A stretch of DNA of 47,133 nt from positions 1-47,133 of the IMG/VR virus record IMGVR_UViG_3300038954_000212; one strand, given 5' to 3'. How positions within the stretch are numbered: the stretch's first letter is position 1; each line of letters opens with the position of its first letter. The notes beneath the pieces are model-generated. The model was not told where the DNA came from. It did no database searches and saw only the letters and a program-made list of their open reading frames with translations. The translations under genes were made by a program, and so were the position numbers. Shown here one piece after another: positions 29,709 to 37,741 of this stretch. The stretch comes from a virus.

Positions 29709-30469
29709 ATATTTTGATTATTGGATACGGCATCGTCGGACAAAATATGCGCAAAATATTTACAACAGCAGATATTTATGATCCGAAAAAAAGAAGAGTA
29801 AAAACAAGAAACTATTATTTCGATTTGGCGTTTGTCTGCGTGCCTACCCCTAAACTTGAAAACGGCGAATGTGACACAAGCATGGTCGAGCAGGCTATTT
29901 TAGAAAACAAGGGCCGGGTAAAAACCTTCTGCATAAAGTCTACCGTGCCTCCAGGTTTTACGGAAAATATTATTGCATCGCACCCTGAACATTCAATATG
30001 TTTTTCTCCTGAATATTTCGGAGCGACACAGCACGCAAATAATCCAGACTATAATTTTCTAATTGTCGGCGGAGATAAACGAGCTTGCGATATGACCGTG
30101 CAGGCTCACAAAGAAGTGTTTACTGGAGATCTTAAAATATTCAAAACAGATTCTACAACAGCAGAGCTTGTTAAGTACGGGGAAAATACTTGGCTTGGTT
30201 ACAAGGTTTCTTTTGTTAACGAGTTTAAGCGTATATGCGATCAATTCAATGTAGATTTCGATAACTGGCGAGAGATGTGGCTTGCCGATCCTCGTATAAA
30301 TCGCTCTCACACTTTTGTATATAATGATAAGCCGTTTTATGATTCCCATTGTTTAAATAAAGACATACCAGCGATAATATTCGCGGCAAAGAAACAAGGG
30401 TACAGGCCTGAACTTTTAGAAGCGATGGATAGATACAACAACAAACACAAGGCGGTAAAAAATGGGTAG
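29705..30469 (+). CDS. UDP-sugar dehydrogenase-like protein lacking the C-terminal domain
   Basis: A 254-residue relative of UDP-glucose/GDP-mannose dehydrogenases. It has the NAD-binding GYGIVG (7-12), AFVCVPTP (42-49), KSTVPPGFTE (78-87), FSPEY (100-104) and AELVKYGENTWLGYKVSFVNEF (153-174). The catalytic-type Cys is in DSHCLNKD (Cys216). Family members are usually 390-450 residues with a second nucleotide-binding domain, absent here. The active-site residues are kept, so an altered substrate or a partner chain is possible. A product would be a uronic acid donor, adding negative charge alongside sulfate. ATGA overlap with the sulfotransferase gene. Confidence 0.8.
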   Translation: MNILIIGYGIVGQNMRKIFTTADIYDPKKRRVKTRNYYFDLAFVCVPTPKLENGECDTSMVEQAILENKGRVKTFCIKSTVPPGFTENIIASHPEHSICFSPEYFGATQHANNPDYNFLIVGGDKRACDMTVQAHKEVFTGDLKIFKTDSTTAELVKYGENTWLGYKVSFVNEFKRICDQFNVDFDNWREMWLADPRINRSHTFVYNDKPFYDSHCLNKDIPAIIFAAKKQGYRPELLEAMDRYNNKHKAVKNG

Positions 30470-31013
30470 ACGATCAATGGAGCTCGCAAGCCGAGTGCCG
30501 AAAGACACGCCGCTGCTCGGTGTTGAAATTGGCGTTAGGTACGGCAAAAACGCAAAGCAGCTGCTTGACTTATTGCCAAAATTGAGGCTTTGGCTTGTTG
30601 ATCCCTGGGAAAAACCTCCTGCCGGCGATAGTTTTTACAACTCTGGCGATGGCATCGCAGACAGACCGCCGGGATATTGGAAAAAATGCTGGCGTGATTT
30701 TCAAAATATAATCAAACCAGTGAAAGACCGTGTTGAGGTTTTTCGGTGCCGATCACATGAAGCCGCTGAGCTTGCAAGAAAAAACAGACAAAACCACTTG
30801 TTTGATTTTGTGTTTCTTGACGGAGATCATTCATACGACGGCGTAAAAAGGGACATAATTGAATGGTATCCGCTTATAAAGAAAGGCGGTCTTATTTGCG
30901 GACACGATTACGGACATTCTCGCATTGGAGAGGTCAAAAGAGCGGTTGACGAGCAGTTCGGTGAGCGTGTACAATTAGGCAACGACATGACTTGGTTTGT
31001 GCAAGTTGTCTAA
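30462..31013 (+). CDS. Class I SAM methyltransferase
   Basis: A 183-residue methyltransferase of the Methyltransf_24 type: VEIGVRYGKNAKQLLDLL is the SAM-binding loop, LWLVDPW the acidic turn, FDFVFLDGDHSYDGV motif II and KKGGLICGHDYGH follows. Such enzymes in sugar loci O-methylate glycans. Last gene of the cassette, overlapping the dehydrogenase-like gene by eight bases. Acceptor unknown. Confidence 0.8.
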   Translation: MGRRSMELASRVPKDTPLLGVEIGVRYGKNAKQLLDLLPKLRLWLVDPWEKPPAGDSFYNSGDGIADRPPGYWKKCWRDFQNIIKPVKDRVEVFRCRSHEAAELARKNRQNHLFDFVFLDGDHSYDGVKRDIIEWYPLIKKGGLICGHDYGHSRIGEVKRAVDEQFGERVQLGNDMTWFVQVV

Positions 31014-31022
31014 GGGGCTTTT

Positions 31023-32483
31023 ATGCAGATAAACTTTTCCTTTTCAGTGGGCGGTTTCAAATGGGGCAAGAACAAATCTGAGCTTGTAAACAGAACGAAG
31101 AAGCAACCAGCAAGACCAGCACAGAAAGATTTAAGAGAATATCCGGTGGCAAATGCCGGACTTACAGAAGGGTTGTATCATAATTCTTTTCCGGGGCTCA
31201 AGCTTGCTGGTGCTATGGCTTATTCTCCAATTGCAATACCAGTTTCATTCATGGGCCTGCCGGTTGCGGTTACAGAGGACAACGACGATGTTCAGGAAAT
31301 ACTTGATGGTATACTGAAAATGTTCGCTTCAAGGATGGTTTCTATTCACACACAATGTCACCGGGAGGGGACTGTGTGGGTGTGGCCTAATTACGACGCA
31401 GGGTCGCGGCGATTACGTTGGGAGTTTATTACAGACGACACAGTCTCTGATATTATTGTTGATGTTAATACACACGAAATAATAGAACTTAGAACAGATG
31501 AAGAGATTACTGTTTCTACGGGCGAGGGTCAGTATGTCACGGCACGGCGGCGGCGAACGTTCACAAAGCAAAAAATAACAGTGCGATGGTCTGGCGAGAT
31601 TGCCGGGGCTGAGTTAAACGATGCTGTATACCGTAATCCTATAAACATGTTGCCGATACCATTTTCAAACAACGCAGACGGAGATAAAAAAAGAGGTCAC
31701 TCGGACTATGAACGTATAATCCCGGACCTTAAAGATTATCACGATATAGACCTGAACCAGTCAAACATGTTGTCAAAGTTTAAGATAAAAATGGTTCAGC
31801 ATATTTCAGATAATTTTGACCAATGGATGGACAATAATGGTTACGATAATATAACCGACATTGACATTGCAGCGACGGATTTTGTCGTTAATATGTACGA
31901 CCGTGAGAAAACAGAATATTTGTATCCTTCGAGGGCATTTGAGGCGTGGGAAGCTGCGCTTAAAAGAAAGTATCGGAAAATAGTCGAGGGTTCGGCAATG
32001 CCTGAATTCCTCTGGGGGGTTGCAACACAAGGAAACCATGCAACAAGTGAAGAGACGCTAAACACGTTCATAAATTACGTGAAAGGAAAACAGCAGCAGA
32101 AAATCGAAGCATACGAAGAATTGTTCACATCGTCACTTAGGCTATTACAAATGGCTGGCGAGATTGTTGACGTTCCTGGAATTGAAATAAAGTGGAATGA
32201 CATGTCAGCAACAAGCGAGAAGACGAAGGCTGAAATATTTGGACTTTTCGGGAAAGGAATATCTGACTTAATAAATTGTGCCGGTATCACAAAAGAACAA
32301 ATACACAATCTCTGGGAGCAGATGTACCCACAGGCTACCGAGGACGATTACGAGAGGTTTGTTGTCGCTCTTTCAAATACAGCAAAACACAAACAATATA
32401 AAGATGCTGATTACGTCACAACGATGGATATTGAACAAGGAACGCTTGAAGATGACAGCGTCGAGGAGCTGACTGACATTTAA
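31023..32483 (+). CDS. Portal protein
   Basis: A 486-residue portal. The N-terminal wing is followed by WEFITDDTVSDIIVDVNTHEI and PIPFSNNADGDKKRGHSDYE. A helical core contains the PSRAFEAWEAALKRKYRKI and GSAMPEFLWGVATQGNHAT stretches, the latter typical of portals of SPP1-like phages. It forms the dodecameric DNA channel at the prohead vertex. AGGGG upstream of ATG 31023. It follows the glycan cassette with a nine-base gap. Confidence 0.85.
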   Translation: MQINFSFSVGGFKWGKNKSELVNRTKKQPARPAQKDLREYPVANAGLTEGLYHNSFPGLKLAGAMAYSPIAIPVSFMGLPVAVTEDNDDVQEILDGILKMFASRMVSIHTQCHREGTVWVWPNYDAGSRRLRWEFITDDTVSDIIVDVNTHEIIELRTDEEITVSTGEGQYVTARRRRTFTKQKITVRWSGEIAGAELNDAVYRNPINMLPIPFSNNADGDKKRGHSDYERIIPDLKDYHDIDLNQSNMLSKFKIKMVQHISDNFDQWMDNNGYDNITDIDIAATDFVVNMYDREKTEYLYPSRAFEAWEAALKRKYRKIVEGSAMPEFLWGVATQGNHATSEETLNTFINYVKGKQQQKIEAYEELFTSSLRLLQMAGEIVDVPGIEIKWNDMSATSEKTKAEIFGLFGKGISDLINCAGITKEQIHNLWEQMYPQATEDDYERFVVALSNTAKHKQYKDADYVTTMDIEQGTLEDDSVEELTDI

Positions 32484-33460
32484 TGACGAAAGCGAAATAT
32501 GAAAAACTATATTCTAAAGCACGAGCAAAGGGTGGCAGCCTTACCCGTAAATACATGAAGGAAATAAAAAAGATTTATGAGCAAGCAGCCCGTGAAGTCG
32601 CTGCGGCAATTCGCGCGGCTGAGTTGTCAGCTCAAAGCAGCCTGACGGTTCAGTCCCTTCGGGAAATAAACAGGCAGCTTGAGCTTGGGGCAAATATGAT
32701 TAGGAATAGTGTAAACAACCAGCTGCCAAATGCGCTTGGTGACATATCAGATCAAGTGTCGAGAATTGATCAGGCGTACCTTGGGGATATAGTCCCGGCT
32801 GGGCAAACGCTTATTACAGCTGGTGGGCTTGAGCGTGTCGGTGTTCTTGTGAATGAGCGGGTGGTTCGTTCTGTTGTTAACCGTGTATTTTCAGATGGGT
32901 ATACGCTGTCTGAGCGCGTCTGGCGCGTCGGGTCTGATTACCAAGAGCAGGTTAAGCGTCTAATTTCAGCGGGGCTTGCACAGGGCCGTGATCCGGTCGA
33001 TATTGCTGCTGATTTAAACGCATATGTCAAGGGCGGGAAAACAAGGCTTGCAAGACGCTTCGGCAGACTCGCAGCCGAGACAAGGGAGTGGATGCGGCGC
33101 ATACGTAAAGACGTTGACTACAGGGCGCTCCGTCTTGTCCGTTCTGAATTATATATGGCGTTGCAAGAGGCTGGCAGGGAGTCTGGTCGGGCAAACCCTG
33201 CGGCAACAGATTATTACGAATGGATCATGGAGCCGGCGAGGCAGCAATGGAACTGTGCATGTCCAGACAATTCTGCCGGAAGCCCATACCGGTATGAGTC
33301 TGTCCCTGGATTTCCTCACCCAAACTGTCAATGCAGAGTCGAACCAATACTTAGAAGCCGAAAACAGTTTGTCGGAGACCTGAAACGATGGATCGACGGT
33401 GCTGACGTTCCATACATTGATGACTGGTATCGGGCTTACTATTTGCCAGCAAACGAATAA
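32483..33460 (+). CDS. MuF-like head morphogenesis protein
   Basis: A 325-residue protein. The long helical N-terminal part is followed by a C-terminal MuF-like zone with WNCACPDNSAGSPYRYESV and FPHPNCQCRVEPI, the Cys pairs and His typical of Mu gpF/SPP1 gp7 minor head proteins. It is usually a few copies per particle at the portal vertex. TAATG overlap with the portal gene. Confidence 0.85.
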   Translation: MTKAKYEKLYSKARAKGGSLTRKYMKEIKKIYEQAAREVAAAIRAAELSAQSSLTVQSLREINRQLELGANMIRNSVNNQLPNALGDISDQVSRIDQAYLGDIVPAGQTLITAGGLERVGVLVNERVVRSVVNRVFSDGYTLSERVWRVGSDYQEQVKRLISAGLAQGRDPVDIAADLNAYVKGGKTRLARRFGRLAAETREWMRRIRKDVDYRALRLVRSELYMALQEAGRESGRANPAATDYYEWIMEPARQQWNCACPDNSAGSPYRYESVPGFPHPNCQCRVEPILRSRKQFVGDLKRWIDGADVPYIDDWYRAYYLPANE

Positions 33461-33516
33461 TTGCCGGTTGACAGATTGGCTGTTGACCGTGCAAAATAAA
33501 ATAAGGAGCGGTTTTT

Positions 33517-34599
33517 ATGCCTACAATAGAGTTTAGCGGTTATGTTGGGATGGATATAACGCCCGAAGGCGTGAAACAAGAGCTTGAAGCTCTTGGTGGC
33601 GATGATGTTATTGTTAAGCTTAACACTCCCGGCGGGGTAGTTTTTCAGGCTCTTGAGATTTACAATACAATAATATCCTATGCAGGTAAAACAACCGTGA
33701 TAATGGGAGGGCTTGTTGCTTCTGCCGGTACTCTTATATCTCAAGCTTTTGACGAGCGGATAGCTCAAGACATAACCTCATACATGATACATAATGTAAA
33801 CACTATGACATCAGGGGATGCTGCGAAACTCAAAAAGGAAGCAGAGCAGCTTGAGCGATTAAACAAACACATGGCAGATATATTTGCAAGCAGAACCGGA
33901 AAGGATGTTAATGAGATACTTGAGCTGATGGAAGCTGAGACTTGGTATTACGGAAATGAAATTGTGAAAATAGGATTTGCAGACAAGCTGCAAAAAACAG
34001 GAAAGAAGCCTGTTAAAAAACAGGAACATGAAATAAGTATACAAGCTGCAATGAACTATTACAAACATAAAGTAGCAGCATTGCAGTTTGAAAATAAACA
34101 AACAGAGGAGAAGGAAACAGTGAACAAAGACGAACTATTAAAAGCACTTGCAACCTTTAAGCAGAACGGCGACTTGACACTCCTCGAGGCCGCAAATGCA
34201 ATGGGTTTGCAGAAACAGATTGTTTCTGCTGAGCACGAGGAAGCTTTGACGATGGTTAATACGTTCAGAAAAATGAACGTTGACGATCCGATCGCTTCAT
34301 ACAAAGCACTCGAGGCTGAAAAGAAGCAGACTGAAAAGGTCCGCAGAGAAAACGAACTCACAAACGCTTTCGGGCCGGAGAAACATGAAGACGGAAAAGA
34401 CAACCTTGTTCGCCTTCACGCTGCAACAATGTATTCTGGCAATACCACGATTGAAGACATCAAGAAAAACTTGATTACAAAGCAGTTGATGGCCTTGCGA
34501 GCCGACTACACGTCCGATGTGAACAAGGTCGGTCAGCGGGAAGAGTCTGGAGCTCAAACGTCGGAAAATGACAACGGTCCTGAGACCGTTGAATATTAA
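33517..34599 (+). CDS. ClpP-like prohead protease fused to scaffold
   Basis: A 360-residue protein. Residues 1-160 are a ClpP-type serine protease: KLNTPGGVVFQALEIYN, the Ser in MGGLVASAGTLIS and the His in SYMIHNVNTMTSGD. The C-terminal part (from about 200) is Gln/Glu-rich and helical (EEALTMVNTFRKMNVDDPI), a scaffold segment. It cleaves scaffold during head maturation. AAGGAG upstream of ATG 33517. An in-frame internal start is listed separately. Confidence 0.85.
   Translation: MPTIEFSGYVGMDITPEGVKQELEALGGDDVIVKLNTPGGVVFQALEIYNTIISYAGKTTVIMGGLVASAGTLISQAFDERIAQDITSYMIHNVNTMTSGDAAKLKKEAEQLERLNKHMADIFASRTGKDVNEILELMEAETWYYGNEIVKIGFADKLQKTGKKPVKKQEHEISIQAAMNYYKHKVAALQFENKQTEEKETVNKDELLKALATFKQNGDLTLLEAANAMGLQKQIVSAEHEEALTMVNTFRKMNVDDPIASYKALEAEKKQTEKVRRENELTNAFGPEKHEDGKDNLVRLHAATMYSGNTTIEDIKKNLITKQLMALRADYTSDVNKVGQREESGAQTSENDNGPETVEY
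34120..34599 (+). CDS. Nested scaffold protein (internal in-frame start)
   Basis: GTG at 34120 is in frame with the protease gene and has GAGGAGAAGG eight bases before it, a strong internal ribosome site. Translation from it gives 159 residues of helical scaffold without the protease, as lambda Nu3 arises inside gene C. The start begins VNKDELLKALATF, which reads like a natural N-terminus. Confidence 0.6.
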   Translation: MNKDELLKALATFKQNGDLTLLEAANAMGLQKQIVSAEHEEALTMVNTFRKMNVDDPIASYKALEAEKKQTEKVRRENELTNAFGPEKHEDGKDNLVRLHAATMYSGNTTIEDIKKNLITKQLMALRADYTSDVNKVGQREESGAQTSENDNGPETVEY

Positions 34600-34610
34600 G
34601 GGGGGCAACA

Positions 34611-34988
34611 ATGTCAGCTAATGTATATATAAGCAAAGATGTTGCAGACTCGATACGGTTTTCAAACGACACCGGTGCAGACATGTCGCAGTACGATTTT
34701 GACGTTGTCGGGCCCTGGGCCGCAATAGCCGACGAGGATGTTTCCAGCGCGGCTACCGGCGGGTTTACCGTGCGTGAAGGTATACAGTTTCAGACAACAA
34801 CACTGAAAACCGCAGAAAACACGTTCGGTACAGCGGGACAAGCTGTGTACTGGGATGCAACAAACAAACAGTTTTCGGATACAAGTACCGCAGGATATTA
34901 TCTTGTCGGTTACCTTGTCAAAACAAAAGACTCAAACGGTATGATCGTGGTTGAGAAACTTCGATATGCTGAGCTTGTTACATCGTAG
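34611..34988 (+). CDS. Head decoration protein (DUF2190-like)
   Basis: A 125-residue beta-rich protein. The N-terminal KDVADSIRFSNDTGADMSQYDFDVV and then GFTVREGIQFQTTTLKTAE, VYWDATNKQFS and YLVGYLVKTKDS follow the DUF2190/decoration fold common beside capsid genes. It stabilises the expanded capsid. AAGGGGGG upstream of ATG 34611. Confidence 0.75.
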   Translation: MSANVYISKDVADSIRFSNDTGADMSQYDFDVVGPWAAIADEDVSSAATGGFTVREGIQFQTTTLKTAENTFGTAGQAVYWDATNKQFSDTSTAGYYLVGYLVKTKDSNGMIVVEKLRYAELVTS

Positions 34989-35001
34989 GGGGTGAATTGA
35001 T

Positions 35002-36231
35002 ATGAGTATGATACGAGTAATAAATACTGAAACCATCGCTAAAGAGCGATATAAGGACGGCTACTCTACGCCCGTTAATATGTTTAAAGGTGATAAAGAG
35101 TATAATCTCATGGTTCAGGACCCTCAGAAAATTGGCAAGACAAGAATTGTCAAAATGGGGTCTGAAAAATGGCACAACTCTGTGGGCTACAATAAGCTGT
35201 GGACTGAGATTGAAGACCTGCACCGCAAAATAAATGCAGCACAGGCTCCAAGCTCTTCGGATATAACAGACCTCCTTGGCAAGCTGTTTATTGACATTAC
35301 GAGACGACAGCAGGAGTCTCCAGACCTAACCAACAGAATATGTACAGAGATTACAAATCTCAATTTTGACGAAACAATAAACCTTCGCCAGATATACAAA
35401 TACCGTGGCGAAATGCAGCAGATTGAAGGTACGGGTGATTCTGTACCATTGATAGAACAGGACACAGGCCGAGTCGAGACTGCAACTATGGCAATATATG
35501 CCCTGGGCTGGAAGACTTCTCTCAAGAATATTCTGTTCAACCGACTTCACGAAATGGAGAAAGTGACACAGGCTGCCGTTGACGCTGACACGGATTTACG
35601 AAACAGCAAAGTGATCGGCGAGATTGTAGGTTCTACATTTGACAGTTCTCAGACCGTGGCTGCTGATACTACAAGCGGCGCAACCTATGATGTCAAGATG
35701 TACAACACGTTCCGGAAAGCGATCAAAACGCTTAGAAACCTTAAAGACTATCGCGGACCTTCCGGGGAAGAGCGAAAAATAAACGCAAACCGACTGGGTA
35801 TAATTTGTAATTCCTATGACTCGTGGAGCATACAGCGGGTTATATCTGGTCAGCTTACAACCGGCGGGGCAAACGGAACGATAACTACACAGAACCTACA
35901 GGCGCTCCCGGTCGGTGAGATTGTAGAATACGATCAGGGTATTACCGATGGTTTTACATGGGGCAAGAAGACCCTGAGCTTTGACGGTGTTACGGCCGGG
36001 ACTTGTTACTTGTATGTACCGCAGGAATACGCCTGGGTATTGAACAAGCGACCGCTTACACTGGAAATGGGAACCGGCGAAGATGTTTTGTCCTTGTCTC
36101 AAGAACAGCGAGCGTGGTATCGAGTACAGACGGAATGGCTAAAGCCGTTACTGGGCTCGACATATTCAGGATTTTCAAAAGGCTCCGGGTACGGTGCCAT
36201 CGTTGAAATAACATTACCTACAGATAGCTAA
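35002..36231 (+). CDS. Major capsid protein
   Basis: A 409-residue protein at the usual place after protease and decoration genes. A helical N-arm (to about 110) is followed by TEITNLNFDETINLRQIYK and long beta/alpha segments, with WKTSLKNILFNRLHEMEKV. C-terminal AWYRVQTEWLKPLLGSTYS and IVEITLPTDS resemble HK97-fold capsids of phages with ClpP-like proteases. No cleavage site was assigned. GGGGGTG lies upstream of ATG 35002, and a strong terminator follows. Confidence 0.8.
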   Translation: MSMIRVINTETIAKERYKDGYSTPVNMFKGDKEYNLMVQDPQKIGKTRIVKMGSEKWHNSVGYNKLWTEIEDLHRKINAAQAPSSSDITDLLGKLFIDITRRQQESPDLTNRICTEITNLNFDETINLRQIYKYRGEMQQIEGTGDSVPLIEQDTGRVETATMAIYALGWKTSLKNILFNRLHEMEKVTQAAVDADTDLRNSKVIGEIVGSTFDSSQTVAADTTSGATYDVKMYNTFRKAIKTLRNLKDYRGPSGEERKINANRLGIICNSYDSWSIQRVISGQLTTGGANGTITTQNLQALPVGEIVEYDQGITDGFTWGKKTLSFDGVTAGTCYLYVPQEYAWVLNKRPLTLEMGTGEDVLSLSQEQRAWYRVQTEWLKPLLGSTYSGFSKGSGYGAIVEITLPTDS

Positions 36232-36235
36232 AAGT

Positions 36236-36259
36236 AAAGCCCCCGGCTGGGGGCTTTTT
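36236..36259 (+). terminator. Strong rho-independent terminator after the capsid gene
   Basis: Stem AAAGCCCC/GGGGCTTT with a short GC loop, followed by a run of six T. It separates capsid transcription from the inserted leftward module. Confidence 0.9.
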
Positions 36260-36324
36260 TGTTATACAAACTCAAGTAACCGCAAGAGTATAGCCACACC
36301 GGGAACACACCCGGCGTTTCGGGT

Positions 36325-36456
36325 TTATTCACAAAATCGTTTAATCGCTTGCAATGCTCTGCCGTCTGCAATTTCATCATAATCATAATCTGCTAACAGA
36401 CCCATCGCCTCAGCACGATCATGACGTTCGTCAATCAGGGTGTCAATGGTTTTCAT
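36325..36456 (-). CDS. 43-residue protein downstream of the acidic protein
   Basis: A short leftward gene, ATG 36456, sequence MKTIDTLIDERHDRAEAM then LLADYDYDEIADGRALQ and an Arg-Phe-Cys-Glu end. Acidic and helical. Its ribosome binding site is weak. It lies 18 bases after the acidic gene and before a hairpin (CCGGG/CCCGG, near 36297-36320). Possibly a partner of the acidic protein. Confidence 0.5.
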   Translation of the reverse strand: MKTIDTLIDERHDRAEAMGLLADYDYDEIADGRALQAIKRFCE

Positions 36457-36474
36457 TGAATATTGAAAAAACTT

Positions 36475-36996
36475 TTATATTTTTTCAACTAATTCCATTT
36501 CATTGTCACGTCCGTACATTCGTGCAAAATATACAGTACCATTTTCATCACAGGATTGAACAAATCTGAAATCCAGAACTTTTGCTGCACACGCTTGATA
36601 ATATTGTGTTCTCCAGCTGATTTCAGCCAAGCCTTCGGGTTCATATTCGTCTGCAAGAATTTCGTAAGGATCCTCAAAATCACATATAAAATCCCAAGCT
36701 TGTGTTTCAGAAATGCCAAATTCTTCTGCAAATTCTTCACGTATTTTCTGTAGTTCAATATTAAGCTCACTTGTAGACTCGCCGTGTTCATCAAGCTTAA
36801 AATAGTATTCATCTATATCAAGCGCTTCAATAATTTCAGTATCATCGATGTCTTTGATTTCATATCGATAATTAGCACTTCCGGGGGTATAACCGTTTGT
36901 AGAGAAGAAAAACACATCCTCAAATATTAAATTATTGCATTTAACAATTTTATTTATCTTTTCAGGACTCATATGTACTAATGTTGTTTTACTCAT
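36475..36996 (-). CDS. Very acidic protein, candidate DNA mimic (moron)
   Basis: A 173-residue protein with about 40 Asp/Glu against about 15 Lys/Arg, evenly spread (ALDIDEYYFKLDEHGEST, EFAEEFGISETQAWDFICDF). High, spread acidity is typical of DNA-mimic inhibitors such as ArdA, Ocr and some anti-CRISPRs; no specific family was recognised. It runs against the capsid and tail operon, with its own promoter (37061-37090), a leader identical to that of the early 21610 gene, and terminators on both sides. ATG 36996 with GGAGG. An early anti-defence role is inferred. Confidence 0.6.
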   Translation of the reverse strand: MSKTTLVHMSPEKINKIVKCNNLIFEDVFFFSTNGYTPGSANYRYEIKDIDDTEIIEALDIDEYYFKLDEHGESTSELNIELQKIREEFAEEFGISETQAWDFICDFEDPYEILADEYEPEGLAEISWRTQYYQACAAKVLDFRFVQSCDENGTVYFARMYGRDNEMELVEKI

Positions 36997-37025
36997 AACA
37001 ACCTCCGCGTTTTTGCTCGCCAGCA
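36994..37025 (-). promoter_or_regulatory. 32-base leader identical to that at 21608-21639
   Basis: Second copy of the leader that carries TGCTGGCGAGC, the ribosome binding site and the ATG. Upstream bases also share ATAAGATGAT-type stretches, so the promoter-leader unit appears duplicated. The protein-coding parts are unrelated. Confidence 0.7.
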
Positions 37026-37060
37026 TTTTATGATGATCATTTCTATATCATCTTATATAT

Positions 37061-37090
37061 AGTATAATGCCGTTGACTAAAAAATGTCAA
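37061..37090 (-). promoter_or_regulatory. Leftward promoter of the acidic protein gene
   Basis: On the minus strand TTGACA (37085-37090), 18 bases, TATACT (37061-37066). It resembles the early promoter at 21674-21702 in position and leader. Confidence 0.75.
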
Positions 37091-37134
37091 TAGTTTTTTC
37101 CTTTTTTTTTGTTTTTTTTGCGTTTTTTTTGCCT

Positions 37135-37158
37135 AAAAAAAGGCCCCGATCAGGGGCC
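37135..37158 (-). terminator. Strong leftward terminator shielding the acidic-gene promoter
   Basis: On the minus strand GGCCCC-TGATC-GGGGCC is followed by seven T. No leftward gene lies to its right, so it would stop antisense transcription from entering the inserted module. Confidence 0.85.
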
Positions 37159-37214
37159 AGGAGCTCGATAGTCGGAGGTTGTTAGTGAATATCAAGCCAG
37201 TGTATAAATTGTAC

Positions 37215-37244
37215 CTTGACAAATGAGTCTTGTCAAGCCATAAT
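37215..37244 (+). promoter_or_regulatory. Rightward tail promoter with operator, leaderless
   Basis: TTGACA (37216-37221), 17 bases, CATAAT (37239-37244). The expected start is 37250-37251, the ATG of the next gene. A perfect 8-base inverted repeat CTTGACAA/TTGTCAAG (37215-37222 with 37230-37237) overlaps the -35. Confidence 0.7.
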
Positions 37245-37249
37245 AAACC

Positions 37250-37741
37250 ATGGCTACGTTTGAGCAAATTGCAGAAGTCAGACTCCGTATTGACGACCCG
37301 GCAGGGTTTCAGTCTATTTTAGAAGTTGCAAATGCAGCATCGCTTCCTGCCACACCGGCTCCATATACGGCATACAAGCTAACCGACACAGGAGCCTATG
37401 TTTCTACCGAACTTGAGTCTGGGGCTTTACCCGAAAATTATGAGCGGCTTACGATCCGGGTTTCTGACAGCAAAATATCAGACTGGATTGATAGTCTGTC
37501 AGTCGATCAGGCTGAGTGTAAAGCGTTGCATGCAATCACAAAGAGGCTCGGGGCTGAACTTACACTGAAGCGCACACAGGGCGGCAGCGAGTCTTCTGAG
37601 TTTGCTTCTATTCTTGAGATGTATAATTACTACAAATCCCTTGCCAAGGAATGCGAGTCGGAATATAAAGAGGCGGCAGGCAAAACAACAGGCAGGTACG
37701 GAAAATCGGACCAGCCAGAAATAGCAGGGGGTGAAGTGTGA
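37250..37741 (+). CDS. Head-tail connector protein, probably leaderless
   Basis: A 163-residue protein following the capsid region, in the position of gp15/adaptor-type connectors. N-terminal beta/turn-rich half (SVDQAECKALHAITK) and C-terminal helical part (EFASILEMYNYYKSLAKECE). No ribosome binding site precedes ATG 37250, which coincides with the predicted transcription start. The function is inferred from position. Confidence 0.55.
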   Translation: MATFEQIAEVRLRIDDPAGFQSILEVANAASLPATPAPYTAYKLTDTGAYVSTELESGALPENYERLTIRVSDSKISDWIDSLSVDQAECKALHAITKRLGAELTLKRTQGGSESSEFASILEMYNYYKSLAKECESEYKEAAGKTTGRYGKSDQPEIAGGEV

